Shown here: positions 18,231 through 26,682 of the stretch, piece by piece | Position numbering within the stretch: position 1 is the stretch's first letter | How the letters are laid out: the number at the start of each line of letters is the position of its first letter | Origin: Burkholderiales bacterium | Lineage (GTDB): Bacteria > Pseudomonadota > Gammaproteobacteria > Burkholderiales > Burkholderiaceae | DNA length: 64,000 nt | Direction of reading: 5' to 3' | Assembly (NCBI GenBank): GCA_026225235.1 | Contig: JAMFSK010000098.1 | Coordinates: 96,649-160,648 of the forward strand | Notes under the pieces: model-generated | What the model was told of the DNA's origin: nothing | Databases searched by the model: none | The model's input: only the letters and a program-made list of their open reading frames with translations | Program-made: the position numbers and the translations under genes

Positions 18231-21200
18231 TCAATAAAGAATGTCGACGCCCAGACGCGCGTCAGCGGCTTTCAGCGCGGCAAGCAGCGCGTCTGAAGGT
18301 TTGATCCGCCAGGCGTCGCCGAGTACGACCTCGCTCTCGGCCGTGTCGCTACGGTAGTGGACGCTCACAGGCAGGCTGCTGCGCACCGGGGTGTTGTCGC
18401 GTGGCGCGCTGCGGCGGCCACCGCCATACCCTCCTCCGCCGCCACCGCCGAAGCTTCCCGAACCCCCGCCACCGAAGCCGCCACCGTTACCGCCGCGAGC
18501 GCCCTGGCCCTGCCCGTTGCGCGGAGCCGGCGCTTCGACCGGCGCCGCCGGGGGCTCGTCGGTCGCACGATGCGGTTCGAGCAGTGAGCGCAGCAGACGT
18601 GCGTCGGCATGACCGTTCAACGAGAGCCGCAACGAGCGCGCGAAACGCGAACGCGCACGCTCGAGGTCCATGACGGTATCGACCGTGAAGCGCAGGCCGC
18701 CCGAGAAACTGTCGTTGCGCGCCATGCCCTGCACGACGAGCACTTCATCTTCCTTGAAGAGCGCCTTGTTCGCCTCATACGTCTCGTTGAAGATCGTCGC
18801 CTCGACCTGGGCGGTGCCATCGTCAAGGAGCGCGATCATCATCTTGCCGCGCTGGGTCATCTGGGTGCGCAAGCTCGTGATGATCCCGGCGACCAGCTTG
18901 TCGCGGCCTTCGTTGAGATCAGACAGCTTGGTGCGCACGAACTGCCGGATCTCCGCGCGGTAGGCGTCGAACAAGTGGCCCGACACGAAGAAGCCGAGCG
19001 CCGACTTTTCTTCCTGGAGGCGGCGCTTTTCGGGCCATGCGGCTTCGTCGACGAGCACATGGGCGGCCATGCCGCCATCGTCGGCGTCCATTTCGAACAG
19101 GCCGCCCTGCATCGCGTTTGCGCTGACTTGATCGGCGGCTTCCATCGCGAGCGGAACCGAGGCGATCAACTGTGCACGATTGGCGTTCAGGGTATCGAAC
19201 GCGCCGGCGCGGATCATCGCTTCGATGGTCCGCCGGTTGACGACACGCCGGTCGATACGCGAACAGAAATCGAATAAGTCGGTGAACGCCCCTTCCTCGC
19301 GCGCGCGCAAGATTTCCTCGATCGCGCCCTGTCCGCTGCCCTTGATCGCACCGAGTCCGTAGCGGATGGTTTTCGAGCGGCTGCCATCGGCTTCGGCGAC
19401 CGGTTCGAACCGGTAGGCGGACTGGTTGACGTCCGGCGGCAACACTGCCATGCCGTTGACGAGGCAATCCTCATAGAGGATCTTGACCTTGTCGGTATCG
19501 TCCATGGCGAGGCTCATATTCGCCGCCATGAATTCGGCGGGATGATGGGCCTTGAGCCACGCGGTCTGATAGGCGAGCAGCGCATAGGCTGCGGCGTGCG
19601 ACTTGTTGAAGCCGTAGCCCGCGAACTTCTCCATCAAATCGAAGATTTCGTCGGCCTTTGCACCGTCCAGGCCGTTCTTCGCCGCGCCTTCGCGAAACAA
19701 CGCGCGATGCGTGGCCATTTCTTCGGCCTTCTTCTTCCCCATCGCGCGGCGCAGCAAGTCGGCGCCACCGAGCGAGTAACCGCCGATGATCTGCGCCATC
19801 TGCATCACCTGCTCCTGGTAGACCATGATCCCATAGGTCTCCTTGAGCACGGACTCGACGCGCGGATCCGGATACTCGACGACTTCGCGGCCATGCTTAC
19901 GCGCGCAGAAGCTCGGGATCAGGTCCATCGGACCCGGCCGGTAGAGCGCGACGAGGGCGATGATGTCTTCGAAGCGGTCGGGCTGGGCGTCTTTCAGCAT
20001 GCCTTGCATGCCGCGGCTTTCCAGCTGGAAGACGGCGACCGTGTTGGCCTTCTTCAGGATGGTGAACGACGCGGGGTCGTCGAGCGGCACCTGGCTGAGA
20101 TTCCATTCCTGCTTGGACGGGTCCAGCCGGCGGATGTAGCGCTCGGCCCAGTCGAGGATGGTCAGCGTGGTCAGGCCCAAAAAGTCGAACTTGACCAGGC
20201 CGACGGCTTCGACGTCGTCCTTGTCGTACTGGCTGACGGTGCCGCCCTCGTCGCCCTGGGTGTAGAGCGGGCAGAAATCGGTGAGTTTGCCAGGGGCGAT
20301 CAGCACACCGCCCGCGTGCATGCCGACGTTGCGGGTCAGGCCTTCGACGCGCTGGGCGAGTTCGAGCAACTGGCGGACTTCGTCTTCGTTGTCGCGCCGT
20401 TCGGCGAGCGCGGGCTCTTCCTTGAGGGCGTCGTCGAGCGTGACGAGCTTGCCCGGTTTGAACGGAATGAGCTTGGCGATGCCGTCGGTGAAGTTATAGC
20501 CGAGATCGAGTACACGGCCGATGTCGCGCACGGCGGCCTTGGCGGCCATGGTGCCGAAGGTCGCGATCTGCGAGACGGCGTCTGCGCCGTACTTGGTCTT
20601 CACGTACTGGATCACGCGATCGCGGCCGTGCTGACAGAAATCGATGTCGAAGTCAGGCATCGACACGCGTTCGGGGTTCAGGAACCGTTCGAACAGCAGG
20701 TTGTACTTGAGCGGGTCGAGGTCGGTCACGCCGAGTGCGTACGCGACCAGGGAGCCAGCGCCGGAGCCGCGGCCCGGGCCGACGGGCACGCCATTGTTTT
20801 TGGCCCAGTTGATAAAGTCGGCCACGATCAGGAAGTAGCCCGGGAAGCCCATCTTGATGATGGTTCCGCATTCGAAATCGAGCCGCGCGAGGTAGGTCTC
20901 GCGTTGGCGGTCGCGTTCTTCGATGTTGGGGTACAGCTGTTCGAGGCGGAGTTCGAGACCGTCTTTCGACAGCTGGACGAGGTAGTCGTCGAGCGACATG
21001 CCATCGGGGGTCGGGAACAGGGGCAGCTTGGGTTTGCCGAGTTCGAGCGTGAGGTTGCAGCGCTTGGCGATCTCGATGCTGTTGGCGAGCGCGGACGGCA
21101 GGTCGGCGAACATCGCGACCATCTGGTCCTGGGTGCGGAAATACTGGTCGGTGGTAAAGCGTTTCTGGCGGCGCGGGTTGGCGAGGATGTCGCCTTCGGA

Positions 21201-21860
21201 AATGCAGACGCGCGCTTCGTGGGCGGTGAAGTCGTCTGCGGTCATGAACTGGGTCGGATGGGTCGCGACGACGGGCAGGTTCAGTTCGGACGCGAGGCGG
21301 ACAGCTTCGCCGAGATAAGCTTCGCTGCCGGGTTGGCCGGCGCGTTGGACTTCGATGTAGAAGCCGTCGGGAAACAGGCTGGACCAGCGTTGGGCATGGC
21401 GTCGGGCGGCTTCGGCGTTGCCGGCTGCGAGGGCGAGGCCGATATCGCCTTGCTGGGCGCCGGACAGGGCGAGCAGTCCTTCGGCGAAGCCGGCCTGGAG
21501 CCAGGAGACGTCAACTTCTGCGCGGCCGCGGTGCTGGTTGGTCAGCCAGGCTTTGGACAGGAGCTCGCAAAGGTTGAGGTAGCCGACTTTGTTGCGGACG
21601 AGGAGGAGCAGGCGGCTGGGTTTATCGCGGTCGTCGGGGTTGGTGATCCAGATATCGCAGCCGACGATGGGTTTGACGCCTTTGTCGCGGGCTTCTTTGT
21701 AGAAGCGGACGAGGCCGAAGGCGTTGGCAAGGTCGGTCAGGGCGAGGGCGCCCTGGTTGTCCTTGGCGGCGGCCTGCACGGCGTCGTCGATACGCACGAC
21801 ACCGTCGGCGATCGAGAATTCGGAATGCAGGCGAAGATGAACGAAGCGGGGAGCAGACAT
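18231..21860 (-). CDS. dnaE: DNA polymerase III subunit alpha
   Basis: DnaE is the replicative polymerase subunit. The protein starts MSAPRFVHLRLHSEFSIADG, the PHP domain (about residues 1-280). The palm aspartates are in MPDFDIDFC near residue 403, followed by the fingers, the helix-hairpin-helix and OB regions (GIITSLRTQMTQRGKMM, LDDGTAQVEATIF). At 1209 aa it is about 40-50 residues longer than E. coli DnaE. The excess is a nearly pure Gly segment (residues 1116-1150) just before the conserved C-terminal tail. I chose the ATG at 21858-21860, as the open frame to 22166 is an unrelated Pro/Arg-rich leader. It is divergent from trhO. Confidence 0.97.
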   Translation of the reverse strand: MSAPRFVHLRLHSEFSIADGVVRIDDAVQAAAKDNQGALALTDLANAFGLVRFYKEARDKGVKPIVGCDIWITNPDDRDKPSRLLLLVRNKVGYLNLCELLSKAWLTNQHRGRAEVDVSWLQAGFAEGLLALSGAQQGDIGLALAAGNAEAARRHAQRWSSLFPDGFYIEVQRAGQPGSEAYLGEAVRLASELNLPVVATHPTQFMTADDFTAHEARVCISEGDILANPRRQKRFTTDQYFRTQDQMVAMFADLPSALANSIEIAKRCNLTLELGKPKLPLFPTPDGMSLDDYLVQLSKDGLELRLEQLYPNIEERDRQRETYLARLDFECGTIIKMGFPGYFLIVADFINWAKNNGVPVGPGRGSGAGSLVAYALGVTDLDPLKYNLLFERFLNPERVSMPDFDIDFCQHGRDRVIQYVKTKYGADAVSQIATFGTMAAKAAVRDIGRVLDLGYNFTDGIAKLIPFKPGKLVTLDDALKEEPALAERRDNEDEVRQLLELAQRVEGLTRNVGMHAGGVLIAPGKLTDFCPLYTQGDEGGTVSQYDKDDVEAVGLVKFDFLGLTTLTILDWAERYIRRLDPSKQEWNLSQVPLDDPASFTILKKANTVAVFQLESRGMQGMLKDAQPDRFEDIIALVALYRPGPMDLIPSFCARKHGREVVEYPDPRVESVLKETYGIMVYQEQVMQMAQIIGGYSLGGADLLRRAMGKKKAEEMATHRALFREGAAKNGLDGAKADEIFDLMEKFAGYGFNKSHAAAYALLAYQTAWLKAHHPAEFMAANMSLAMDDTDKVKILYEDCLVNGMAVLPPDVNQSAYRFEPVAEADGSRSKTIRYGLGAIKGSGQGAIEEILRAREEGAFTDLFDFCSRIDRRVVNRRTIEAMIRAGAFDTLNANRAQLIASVPLAMEAADQVSANAMQGGLFEMDADDGGMAAHVLVDEAAWPEKRRLQEEKSALGFFVSGHLFDAYRAEIRQFVRTKLSDLNEGRDKLVAGIITSLRTQMTQRGKMMIALLDDGTAQVEATIFNETYEANKALFKEDEVLVVQGMARNDSFSGGLRFTVDTVMDLERARSRFARSLRLSLNGHADARLLRSLLEPHRATDEPPAAPVEAPAPRNGQGQGARGGNGGGFGGGGSGSFGGGGGGGYGGGRRSAPRDNTPVRSSLPVSVHYRSDTAESEVVLGDAWRIKPSDALLAALKAADARLGVDILY
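18411..18515 (-). repeat. Gly-codon-rich low-complexity insertion in dnaE
   Basis: This stretch codes for residues 1116-1150 of DnaE: runs of two to seven Gly broken by Phe, Tyr, Ser, Asn, Gln and Arg. On the plus strand it is a near-pure ccgccacc-like tract. It resembles the Gly-rich linkers of single-strand-binding proteins and hnRNPs. Confidence 0.85.
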
Positions 21861-22273
21861 GGGGGAATTGTACCGTTCCCGGGTGGGTCGGCGGAACGTC
21901 AAAAAGTCGGGGGTGAGGGGCGAGTGGGGGGCTTTTGTTGAGTGAGGGGTCGTTCCTTGTTCAGGCCCCGCGGGGGTGGGTGGGGGCTCCTCAGTCTGGA
22001 CCGGCCAGGTGCGCGGGCGCTCCTTTTGGCGCCCGAACAGGGATCGGTCGGTGCTTCTTGCTCTGGGGCCGCCCGGGGTCAGTGGGCGCCCTTGCTTACG
22101 CCCAGCCAGGCGACCAGAGGGGGGCCGCCCACTCACTCCGGTTGACGGCTCGACATCCCCATTCAAGCTCCCCTTGGATTGGTCCGGCTTTCGGTGCGGA
22201 CGGGGTGTCTCTCGATCGGCGATAATGCGAGGTTGTCTGCATTTTTCTTTGTTTCTTTTTGAGTTTTTGCACC
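21861..22273. other. Gene-free divergent leader between dnaE and trhO
   Basis: The 413-bp gap shows no convincing gene. The open frames through it are Pro/Arg/Gly-rich and non-conserved. It holds G-runs on the plus strand (21909-21947 and 21972-21986), a 6-bp GGGCGC/GCGCCC hairpin (22015-22034), and a GATAAT hexamer (22221-22226) 48 bases before trhO that could be its -10. Promoters for both genes must lie here. Confidence 0.6.
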
Positions 22274-23227
22274 ATGAGCATCGTTAATCTGGCGGCCTAT
22301 AAATTCGTCTCGATCAAGTCCACCGCCGGCTGGCGGGAGCCGCTGCGCGCGCGTTGCGAATCGCTCGGCTTGCGCGGGACGATTCTTCTAGCGCCCGAAG
22401 GGATCAATCTCTTTCTTGCGGGTACGCGTGCGGCGGCAGACGGGTTTCTCGACTATTTGCGCGGGGATGGGCTGTTCGAGGGCAAGTTCGCGGATCTGGA
22501 GGTCAAGGAAAGTCTCTCCGCGACGCAGCCGTTTCGTCGGATGCTGGTGAAGCTCAAGAAGGAAATCATCACGATGCACTCGCCAGCGATTCGCCCTGAA
22601 GCGGGTCGGGCGGCTGTGGTCGATGCGCGCACGCTCAAGCGTTGGCTCGACGGGGGCATCGATGATGAAGGGCGGCCGGTCGTTATGCTAGATACGCGCA
22701 ATGGGTTTGAGGTCGATGTCGGGACCTTCGATGGGGCGCTCGACTACCGGATCGGCAAGTTCAGCGAGTTTCCGCAGCAAGTCGCGGAGCATCGCGAAGA
22801 TTTCGCCGGGAAGACGGTGGTCTCGTTCTGCACGGGCGGGATTCGGTGCGAGAAAGCGGCGATCCATATGGACAATGTGGGCATCGATCACGTCTATCAG
22901 TTGGAAGGCGGGATCCTCAAGTATTTCGAAGAGGTCGGCGGTGATCACTATCAAGGTGACTGCTTTGTGTTCGATCACCGGACTGCACTGAACCCGAAGC
23001 TGGAACCGACGGCGACAGTTCAGTGTTTTTCGTGCCGGGCGGTCGTGGAGTCGGGCGCGCAAGGGTCGACGAAATTTCAGAGCGGCGAGCATTGCCCGGC
23101 CTGCTATGCGTTGAATCGCAAGGCGCTGGCGGAAGCGGCCGAGGGCGGCCCCGGTGGTGAGGGGCGTGAGGCTGATTTGCGCGTCGGCGATGCGGTGCAA
23201 CTTGCGGGCGGGACTAAGCTTGCCTGA
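22274..23227 (+). CDS. trhO: tRNA uridine(34) hydroxylase (rhodanese family)
   Basis: TrhO (YceA, UPF0176) hydroxylates U34 of several tRNAs with O2, giving 5-hydroxyuridine, the base for mo5U/cmo5U. The 317-aa protein has the N-terminal acylphosphatase-like part ([29 protein letters not shown]). A rhodanese domain follows, with its active Cys near residue 185 in [13 protein letters not shown]. The C-terminal region has two Cys pairs, CFSC (about 251-254) and CPAC (about 274-277), likely a zinc-type knuckle. The ATG at 22274 gives the family N-terminus. gluQRS starts 9 bp later, so both position-34 enzymes are probably made together. Confidence 0.93.
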   Translation: MSIVNLAAYKFVSIKSTAGWREPLRARCESLGLRGTILLAPEGINLFLAGTRAAADGFLDYLRGDGLFEGKFADLEVKESLSATQPFRRMLVKLKKEIITMHSPAIRPEAGRAAVVDARTLKRWLDGGIDDEGRPVVMLDTRNGFEVDVGTFDGALDYRIGKFSEFPQQVAEHREDFAGKTVVSFCTGGIRCEKAAIHMDNVGIDHVYQLEGGILKYFEEVGGDHYQGDCFVFDHRTALNPKLEPTATVQCFSCRAVVESGAQGSTKFQSGEHCPACYALNRKALAEAAEGGPGGEGREADLRVGDAVQLAGGTKLA

Positions 23228-23236
23228 GCGCGGCTG

Positions 23237-24160
23237 ATGAGCGAAATCGACGATCACGCGCCGGGACGTCCCGCTTCGATGTATTGCGGGCGTTTTGCGC
23301 CTTCACCGAGTGGGCCGTTGCATGCGGGTTCGTTGGTCAGTGCGCTCGCAAGTTATCTCGATGCGCGTGCGCATGGGGGCCGGTGGCTGGTTCGGATCGA
23401 GGATATCGATGGGCCGCGGACGGTGTCCGGTGCGGCCGAGGGGATTCTTGCGTCATTGGCGCGGTTTGGGATGCGCAGCGATGAGGCGCCGGTCTGGCAG
23501 ACGGGGCGAGGGGATCGGTATCGGCAGGCGCTCGACCAGCTCATTGAGGCAGGCCTGGTCTATCCGTGTGGTTGTACGCGCAAGGAAATCGCGGATTCGT
23601 TGACGAATTTTCGGGAGCGGCATCAGACGCTCGCTTATCCAGGAACGTGTCGAGACGGCTTGCATGGCAAGCCGGCTAGAGCGTGGCGCCTAAGGGTGCC
23701 GGATGGCGAGGGGGCGGTGATTCGTTTTGAGGATCGCTGGCAAGGGTCGCAGCAGCAGGATTTGGCGAGTGAGGTCGGCGATTTTGTGCTGAAGCGTGCC
23801 GATGGGCAGTGGGCGTATCAGCTTGCAGTGGTGGTCGATGACGCGGATGCGGGTGTCACGGACGTGGTGCGCGGGGTGGATCTGCTGGATTCCACGGCGC
23901 GGCAGATTTATCTGCAACGCTGTCTGTCATTGCCCACGCCACGCTATCTGCATGTGCCGGTCGTCACGGATGCGAACGGCGAGAAGCTCAGTAAGCAGAC
24001 GGAAGCTCGCCCGATTGCCGATGGGAAGCCGCTCGAGGCGCTTAAAGCGGCGGCGCTTCACCTGGCGTTGCGCGAGGCAGGCAGGGCGAGCACGCTCGAG
24101 GGGTTCTACGGGGTGGCAATCGAGGAGTGGGGAGCACGATTCGGGTGCGTCCCCGTCTAG
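23237..24160 (+). CDS. gluQRS: Glutamyl-Q tRNA(Asp) synthetase
   Basis: GluQ-RS is a shortened glutamyl-tRNA synthetase paralogue that charges queuosine-34 of tRNA-Asp with glutamate. The 307-aa length, with no anticodon-binding domain, is diagnostic. [20 protein letters not shown] carries the HIGH-like motif, EKLSKQT the KMSKS-like motif, and [10 protein letters not shown] plus YPGTC supplies the zinc-site cysteines (about 109-111 and 138). [10 protein letters not shown] and [19 protein letters not shown] are typical of the catalytic core. It follows trhO by 9 bp. An internal Met ([10 protein letters not shown]) is an alternative start. Confidence 0.94.
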   Translation: MSEIDDHAPGRPASMYCGRFAPSPSGPLHAGSLVSALASYLDARAHGGRWLVRIEDIDGPRTVSGAAEGILASLARFGMRSDEAPVWQTGRGDRYRQALDQLIEAGLVYPCGCTRKEIADSLTNFRERHQTLAYPGTCRDGLHGKPARAWRLRVPDGEGAVIRFEDRWQGSQQQDLASEVGDFVLKRADGQWAYQLAVVVDDADAGVTDVVRGVDLLDSTARQIYLQRCLSLPTPRYLHVPVVTDANGEKLSKQTEARPIADGKPLEALKAAALHLALREAGRASTLEGFYGVAIEEWGARFGCVPV

Positions 24161-24161
24161 T

Positions 24162-24188
24162 TTCTTCGGCCGCATTAGCGCCGAAGAA
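24162..24188. terminator. Strong hairpin directly after gluQRS
   Basis: Perfect 9-bp arms TTCTTCGGC/GCCGAAGAA with a 9-base loop begin one base after the gluQRS stop. There is no T-tract, so termination is uncertain; RNA 3'-end protection is another option. Confidence 0.45.
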
Positions 24189-24249
24189 GGGCTGGATTTC
24201 GGCTCAGCGTTTCGGCCGCAGGGCGTCGATCCCTTCACACGCCCGATCT

Positions 24250-24304
24250 GGTCTGCCGCCTTGCCATTCGGGGCAGACCGGTCGTGTCGCCTTCAACTTT
24301 TTTT
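24250..24304 (+). terminator. Probable gluQRS/trhO terminator
   Basis: An 8-bp stem GGTCTGCC/GGCAGACC (24250-24279) is followed 18 bases later by a T run (24298-24304), just short of the convergent rhlE stop. The distance to the T run is longer than ideal. Confidence 0.45.
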
Positions 24305-24305
24305 C

Positions 24306-25838
24306 TTAGCCTTCTGTCTTGCGCGGCAAGCCGCCGAGCAGTGCGGCGACCTGGCGCTTGGGTGACTTGCGTTCATGTTCGCGGTTCAGTTCGTCGGCCT
24401 TCAATGCGCTCGGCGACGGTTCGTAGGGCTTGGTGAAGATATCGTCGTGGACCAGCGGAGCGGGCTGGAAGCGCGGGCGATCGCCGCCGCGGCGACGGCT
24501 GCTGTCGTCTTCGAAGCGGGCGCGTTCGCGACGCACTCCGCCCTCGCCTTCTTCGCGGGCACGGGGGCGTTCGCCTTCGCGGCGCGGCGGACGCTCGTGT
24601 TCGCCGCGTGCGGGCACCACGGTGACGACGAGTGTGCCGCGATCGAGCGGACGCTTGATCAGCTTTTCGATGTCGGCGAGTTGCTTGCGCTCGCTCGGGC
24701 TGCACAGGGACAAGGCATCGCCCGAGGCGCCGGCGCGGCCGGTACGGCCGATGCGGTGGACATAGTCTTCGGCGCTGAACGGCAGGTCGAAGTTGATGAC
24801 GGCAGGCAGTTCGGCGATATCGAGGCCGCGCGCAGCGACATCGGTCGCGACGAGGCATTCGATTTCGTTGCGCTTGAAGGCTTCGAGGGCCTGCATGCGT
24901 TCTGACTGGGTACGGTCGCCGTGAATCGCGGCGGCGATGATGCCGGCTTTTTCGATCTGCTTGGCCAGACGGCTTGCGCCGATCTTGCTGTTGCAGAAGA
25001 CGAGTACTTGTTTGAGTCCGCGCTCGCGAATCAGCTGGACCACGGCACCGGTCTTGTCGCCCTCGCCTACTTCAAAGACGATCTGGGTGACGTTGGTCGC
25101 GGTCGAGTTGCGCACCGCGGTTTCAATGGTCAACGGATCGCGCAGGTAGCTGCCGGCGAGCTTCTTGATTTCGTTCGAGAAGGTGGCCGAGAACAGCAGG
25201 GTCTGCCGCGATTCGGGCAGCAAATTCAGGATGCGCTGGAGATCCGGCAGGAAGCCCATGTCGAGCATCCGGTCGGCTTCGTCGAGCACGAGCATCTGAA
25301 CCTGACCGAGGTTCGCCGTTTTTTGCTGGACGTGGTCGAGCAGGCGGCCCGGGGTCGCGATCAAGATCTCGACGCCGCGGCGCAAGGCTTCGGACTGCGG
25401 GTTCATGTCGACGCCGCCGAATACGACGGCACTGCGCAGCGAGGTGTATTTGCCGTAGGCAAACACGTTTGCCGCGACCTGGTCGGCGAGTTCGCGAGTC
25501 GGCGTCAGGATCAGCGCACGCACCGGATGGCGCGCGGGCGATGCACTGTTGCTCGCGAGCGGCAGCAGGCGTTGAAGGATCGGCAGCGAGAAACTCGCGG
25601 TCTTGCCCGTACCCGTCTGGGCTGCCCCCATCATGTCGCGGCCGCTCAGGACGACCGGAATCGCCTGCGCCTGGATCGGCGTCGGGATCGTGTAGCCCTG
25701 CTCGAGCACCGCTTTCAGAATCTCCGGCGCGAGGCCGAAAGAATCGAACGAGACGGCGGGTGCCGGCTGCGCAGGGCTCGGAGCAGTTTGGCCAGACACG
25801 TCAGGCGTGTCGGCTGGGGGAGCAGAAGTATCGGACAT
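24306..25838 (-). CDS. rhlE: DEAD-box ATP-dependent RNA helicase RhlE
   Basis: The 510-aa protein has all DEAD-box motifs in order: a Q-motif region (GYTIPTPIQAQAIP), Walker A AQTGTGKT, PTRELADQ, DEAD within VLDEADRMLDMGF, SAT in LFSATFS, and HRIGRTGRAG in the second RecA domain. RhlE acts in ribosome assembly and RNA decay. The N-terminus has ~25 Ala/Pro-rich residues. The last ~110 residues form a charged Arg/Glu/Pro-rich tail (REGERPRAREEGEGG) that likely binds RNA, ending in a Lys-rich segment. It stands alone, convergent with gluQRS. Assignment to RhlE rather than another DEAD paralogue is by overall resemblance. Confidence 0.93.
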   Translation of the reverse strand: MSDTSAPPADTPDVSGQTAPSPAQPAPAVSFDSFGLAPEILKAVLEQGYTIPTPIQAQAIPVVLSGRDMMGAAQTGTGKTASFSLPILQRLLPLASNSASPARHPVRALILTPTRELADQVAANVFAYGKYTSLRSAVVFGGVDMNPQSEALRRGVEILIATPGRLLDHVQQKTANLGQVQMLVLDEADRMLDMGFLPDLQRILNLLPESRQTLLFSATFSNEIKKLAGSYLRDPLTIETAVRNSTATNVTQIVFEVGEGDKTGAVVQLIRERGLKQVLVFCNSKIGASRLAKQIEKAGIIAAAIHGDRTQSERMQALEAFKRNEIECLVATDVAARGLDIAELPAVINFDLPFSAEDYVHRIGRTGRAGASGDALSLCSPSERKQLADIEKLIKRPLDRGTLVVTVVPARGEHERPPRREGERPRAREEGEGGVRRERARFEDDSSRRRGGDRPRFQPAPLVHDDIFTKPYEPSPSALKADELNREHERKSPKRQVAALLGGLPRKTEG

Positions 25839-26070
25839 AGGTATCTAGGGGGGCCTGTCGCACGAGCCGCGCTTACCGCGCCGCGCACGTCTTGGCAACC
25901 CGTGATTCTAACACCGCTCGCCGATTGGCCCTGGCGGTCAATCAAATTGCTCGCGCCAAGTCAAGCGGCAGGCTCGACGATCGGCATCGAGTACGACACT
26001 GGACACTCCACTTAGTGGGGCTAGCAAACGCCTGTTCTACCGTGTTCGGACGCGCTGCGACGCGCTTTGG

Positions 26071-26670
26071 CTAAGGCTTGAGCGCCTGGCAGTCGGCCGC
26101 TACAGGCGGGGCGTCTTCGCCCTTTTGCTGGTCGTATAGAGTGCCTTCGTCGCCCTTGGTCCACCAGATGTAGTGAGCGCCGATATAGCGCACGCCAGAA
26201 GCCGCGATGGAGCTGACGAGCACGACATGCTGGCCCGCGAGGCGGATCACCGCAAAGCTCTGGTCGTTGTCGGTGTTCATGTACGCGACGCCCATCTCAT
26301 GGCCGTCCGCGCATCGATAGGTGACGACGCTGCGCGAGACTACTTTGACATTCGCAAAAGACAACGCGGGCAGGCGTGCCGCTGCGGCTCGCGCTTCACC
26401 GCTTGATGCAACGGTTGCGGCGGTTGATAGGGTTGCTGCGGACGCTGCGGTTGTGGCTGTGGCCGAGGTTGTCGCGGCTACCGGGCTCACGGCTGAAGCC
26501 GGTCGCACCCCGTTCGCGAAGGACGGGGATGCGGCCAGCAGGAGCCCGCTCGCCACCACGCCCCCACAGGCTTTGACGACTCCGTAGATTCTGACGACTC
26601 CGCAAGCTCTAACGAATCCGTAAGCTCTGACGACTCTGCGGAGCGCCTTCATCCGTAAAAGCGTGGCCAT
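26071..26670 (-). CDS. MliC/PliC-type periplasmic lysozyme inhibitor
   Basis: This 199-aa protein has a long basic/hydrophobic N-terminus ending in ASGLLLAASPSFA, a plausible signal peptide (cleavage after SFA, about residue 52). An Ala/Ser/Thr-rich linker follows, then a C-terminal domain with VTYRCADGHEMGVAYMN, SSIAASGVRYIG and WTKGDEGTLYDQ. The YxC, SxASGxxY and WxKG pattern is that of the MliC family, which inhibits C-type lysozyme by inserting the conserved Ser/Lys loop into the active site. No lipobox Cys is evident, so it is probably soluble in the periplasm. The start is backed by GGGGAG 6 bases upstream. It lies 12 bp downstream of purT, probably co-transcribed. The family call rests on motifs. 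Confidence 0.78.
   Translation of the reverse strand: MATLLRMKALRRVVRAYGFVRACGVVRIYGVVKACGGVVASGLLLAASPSFANGVRPASAVSPVAATTSATATTAASAATLSTAATVASSGEARAAAARLPALSFANVKVVSRSVVTYRCADGHEMGVAYMNTDNDQSFAVIRLAGQHVVLVSSIAASGVRYIGAHYIWWTKGDEGTLYDQQKGEDAPPVAADCQALKP
26563..26634 (-). repeat. Four 18-bp tandem repeats in the signal-peptide region
   Basis: Four consecutive 18-bp units (26563-26580, 26581-26598, 26599-26616, 26617-26634; plus-strand examples tccgtagattctgacgac and tccgtaagctctgacgac) code for hexapeptides VVRAYG, FVRACG, VVRIYG and VVKACG. They sit at residues 13-36 of the lysozyme-inhibitor-like protein, within and before its signal peptide. Confidence 0.85.
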
Positions 26671-26682
26671 GGGGAACTCCCC

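Noticed and set aside
19542..21941. An 799-codon open frame on the plus strand opposite dnaE
   Set aside because: Its translation is Gly/Ala/Val/Asp-rich without any domain and mirrors the third-position GC of dnaE. dnaE is unmistakable on the other strand.
21861..22166. N-terminal extension of DnaE by 102 residues
   Set aside because: The extra part is Pro/Arg/Gly-rich, while the PHP domain begins at once after the ATG at 21860, the normal family start.
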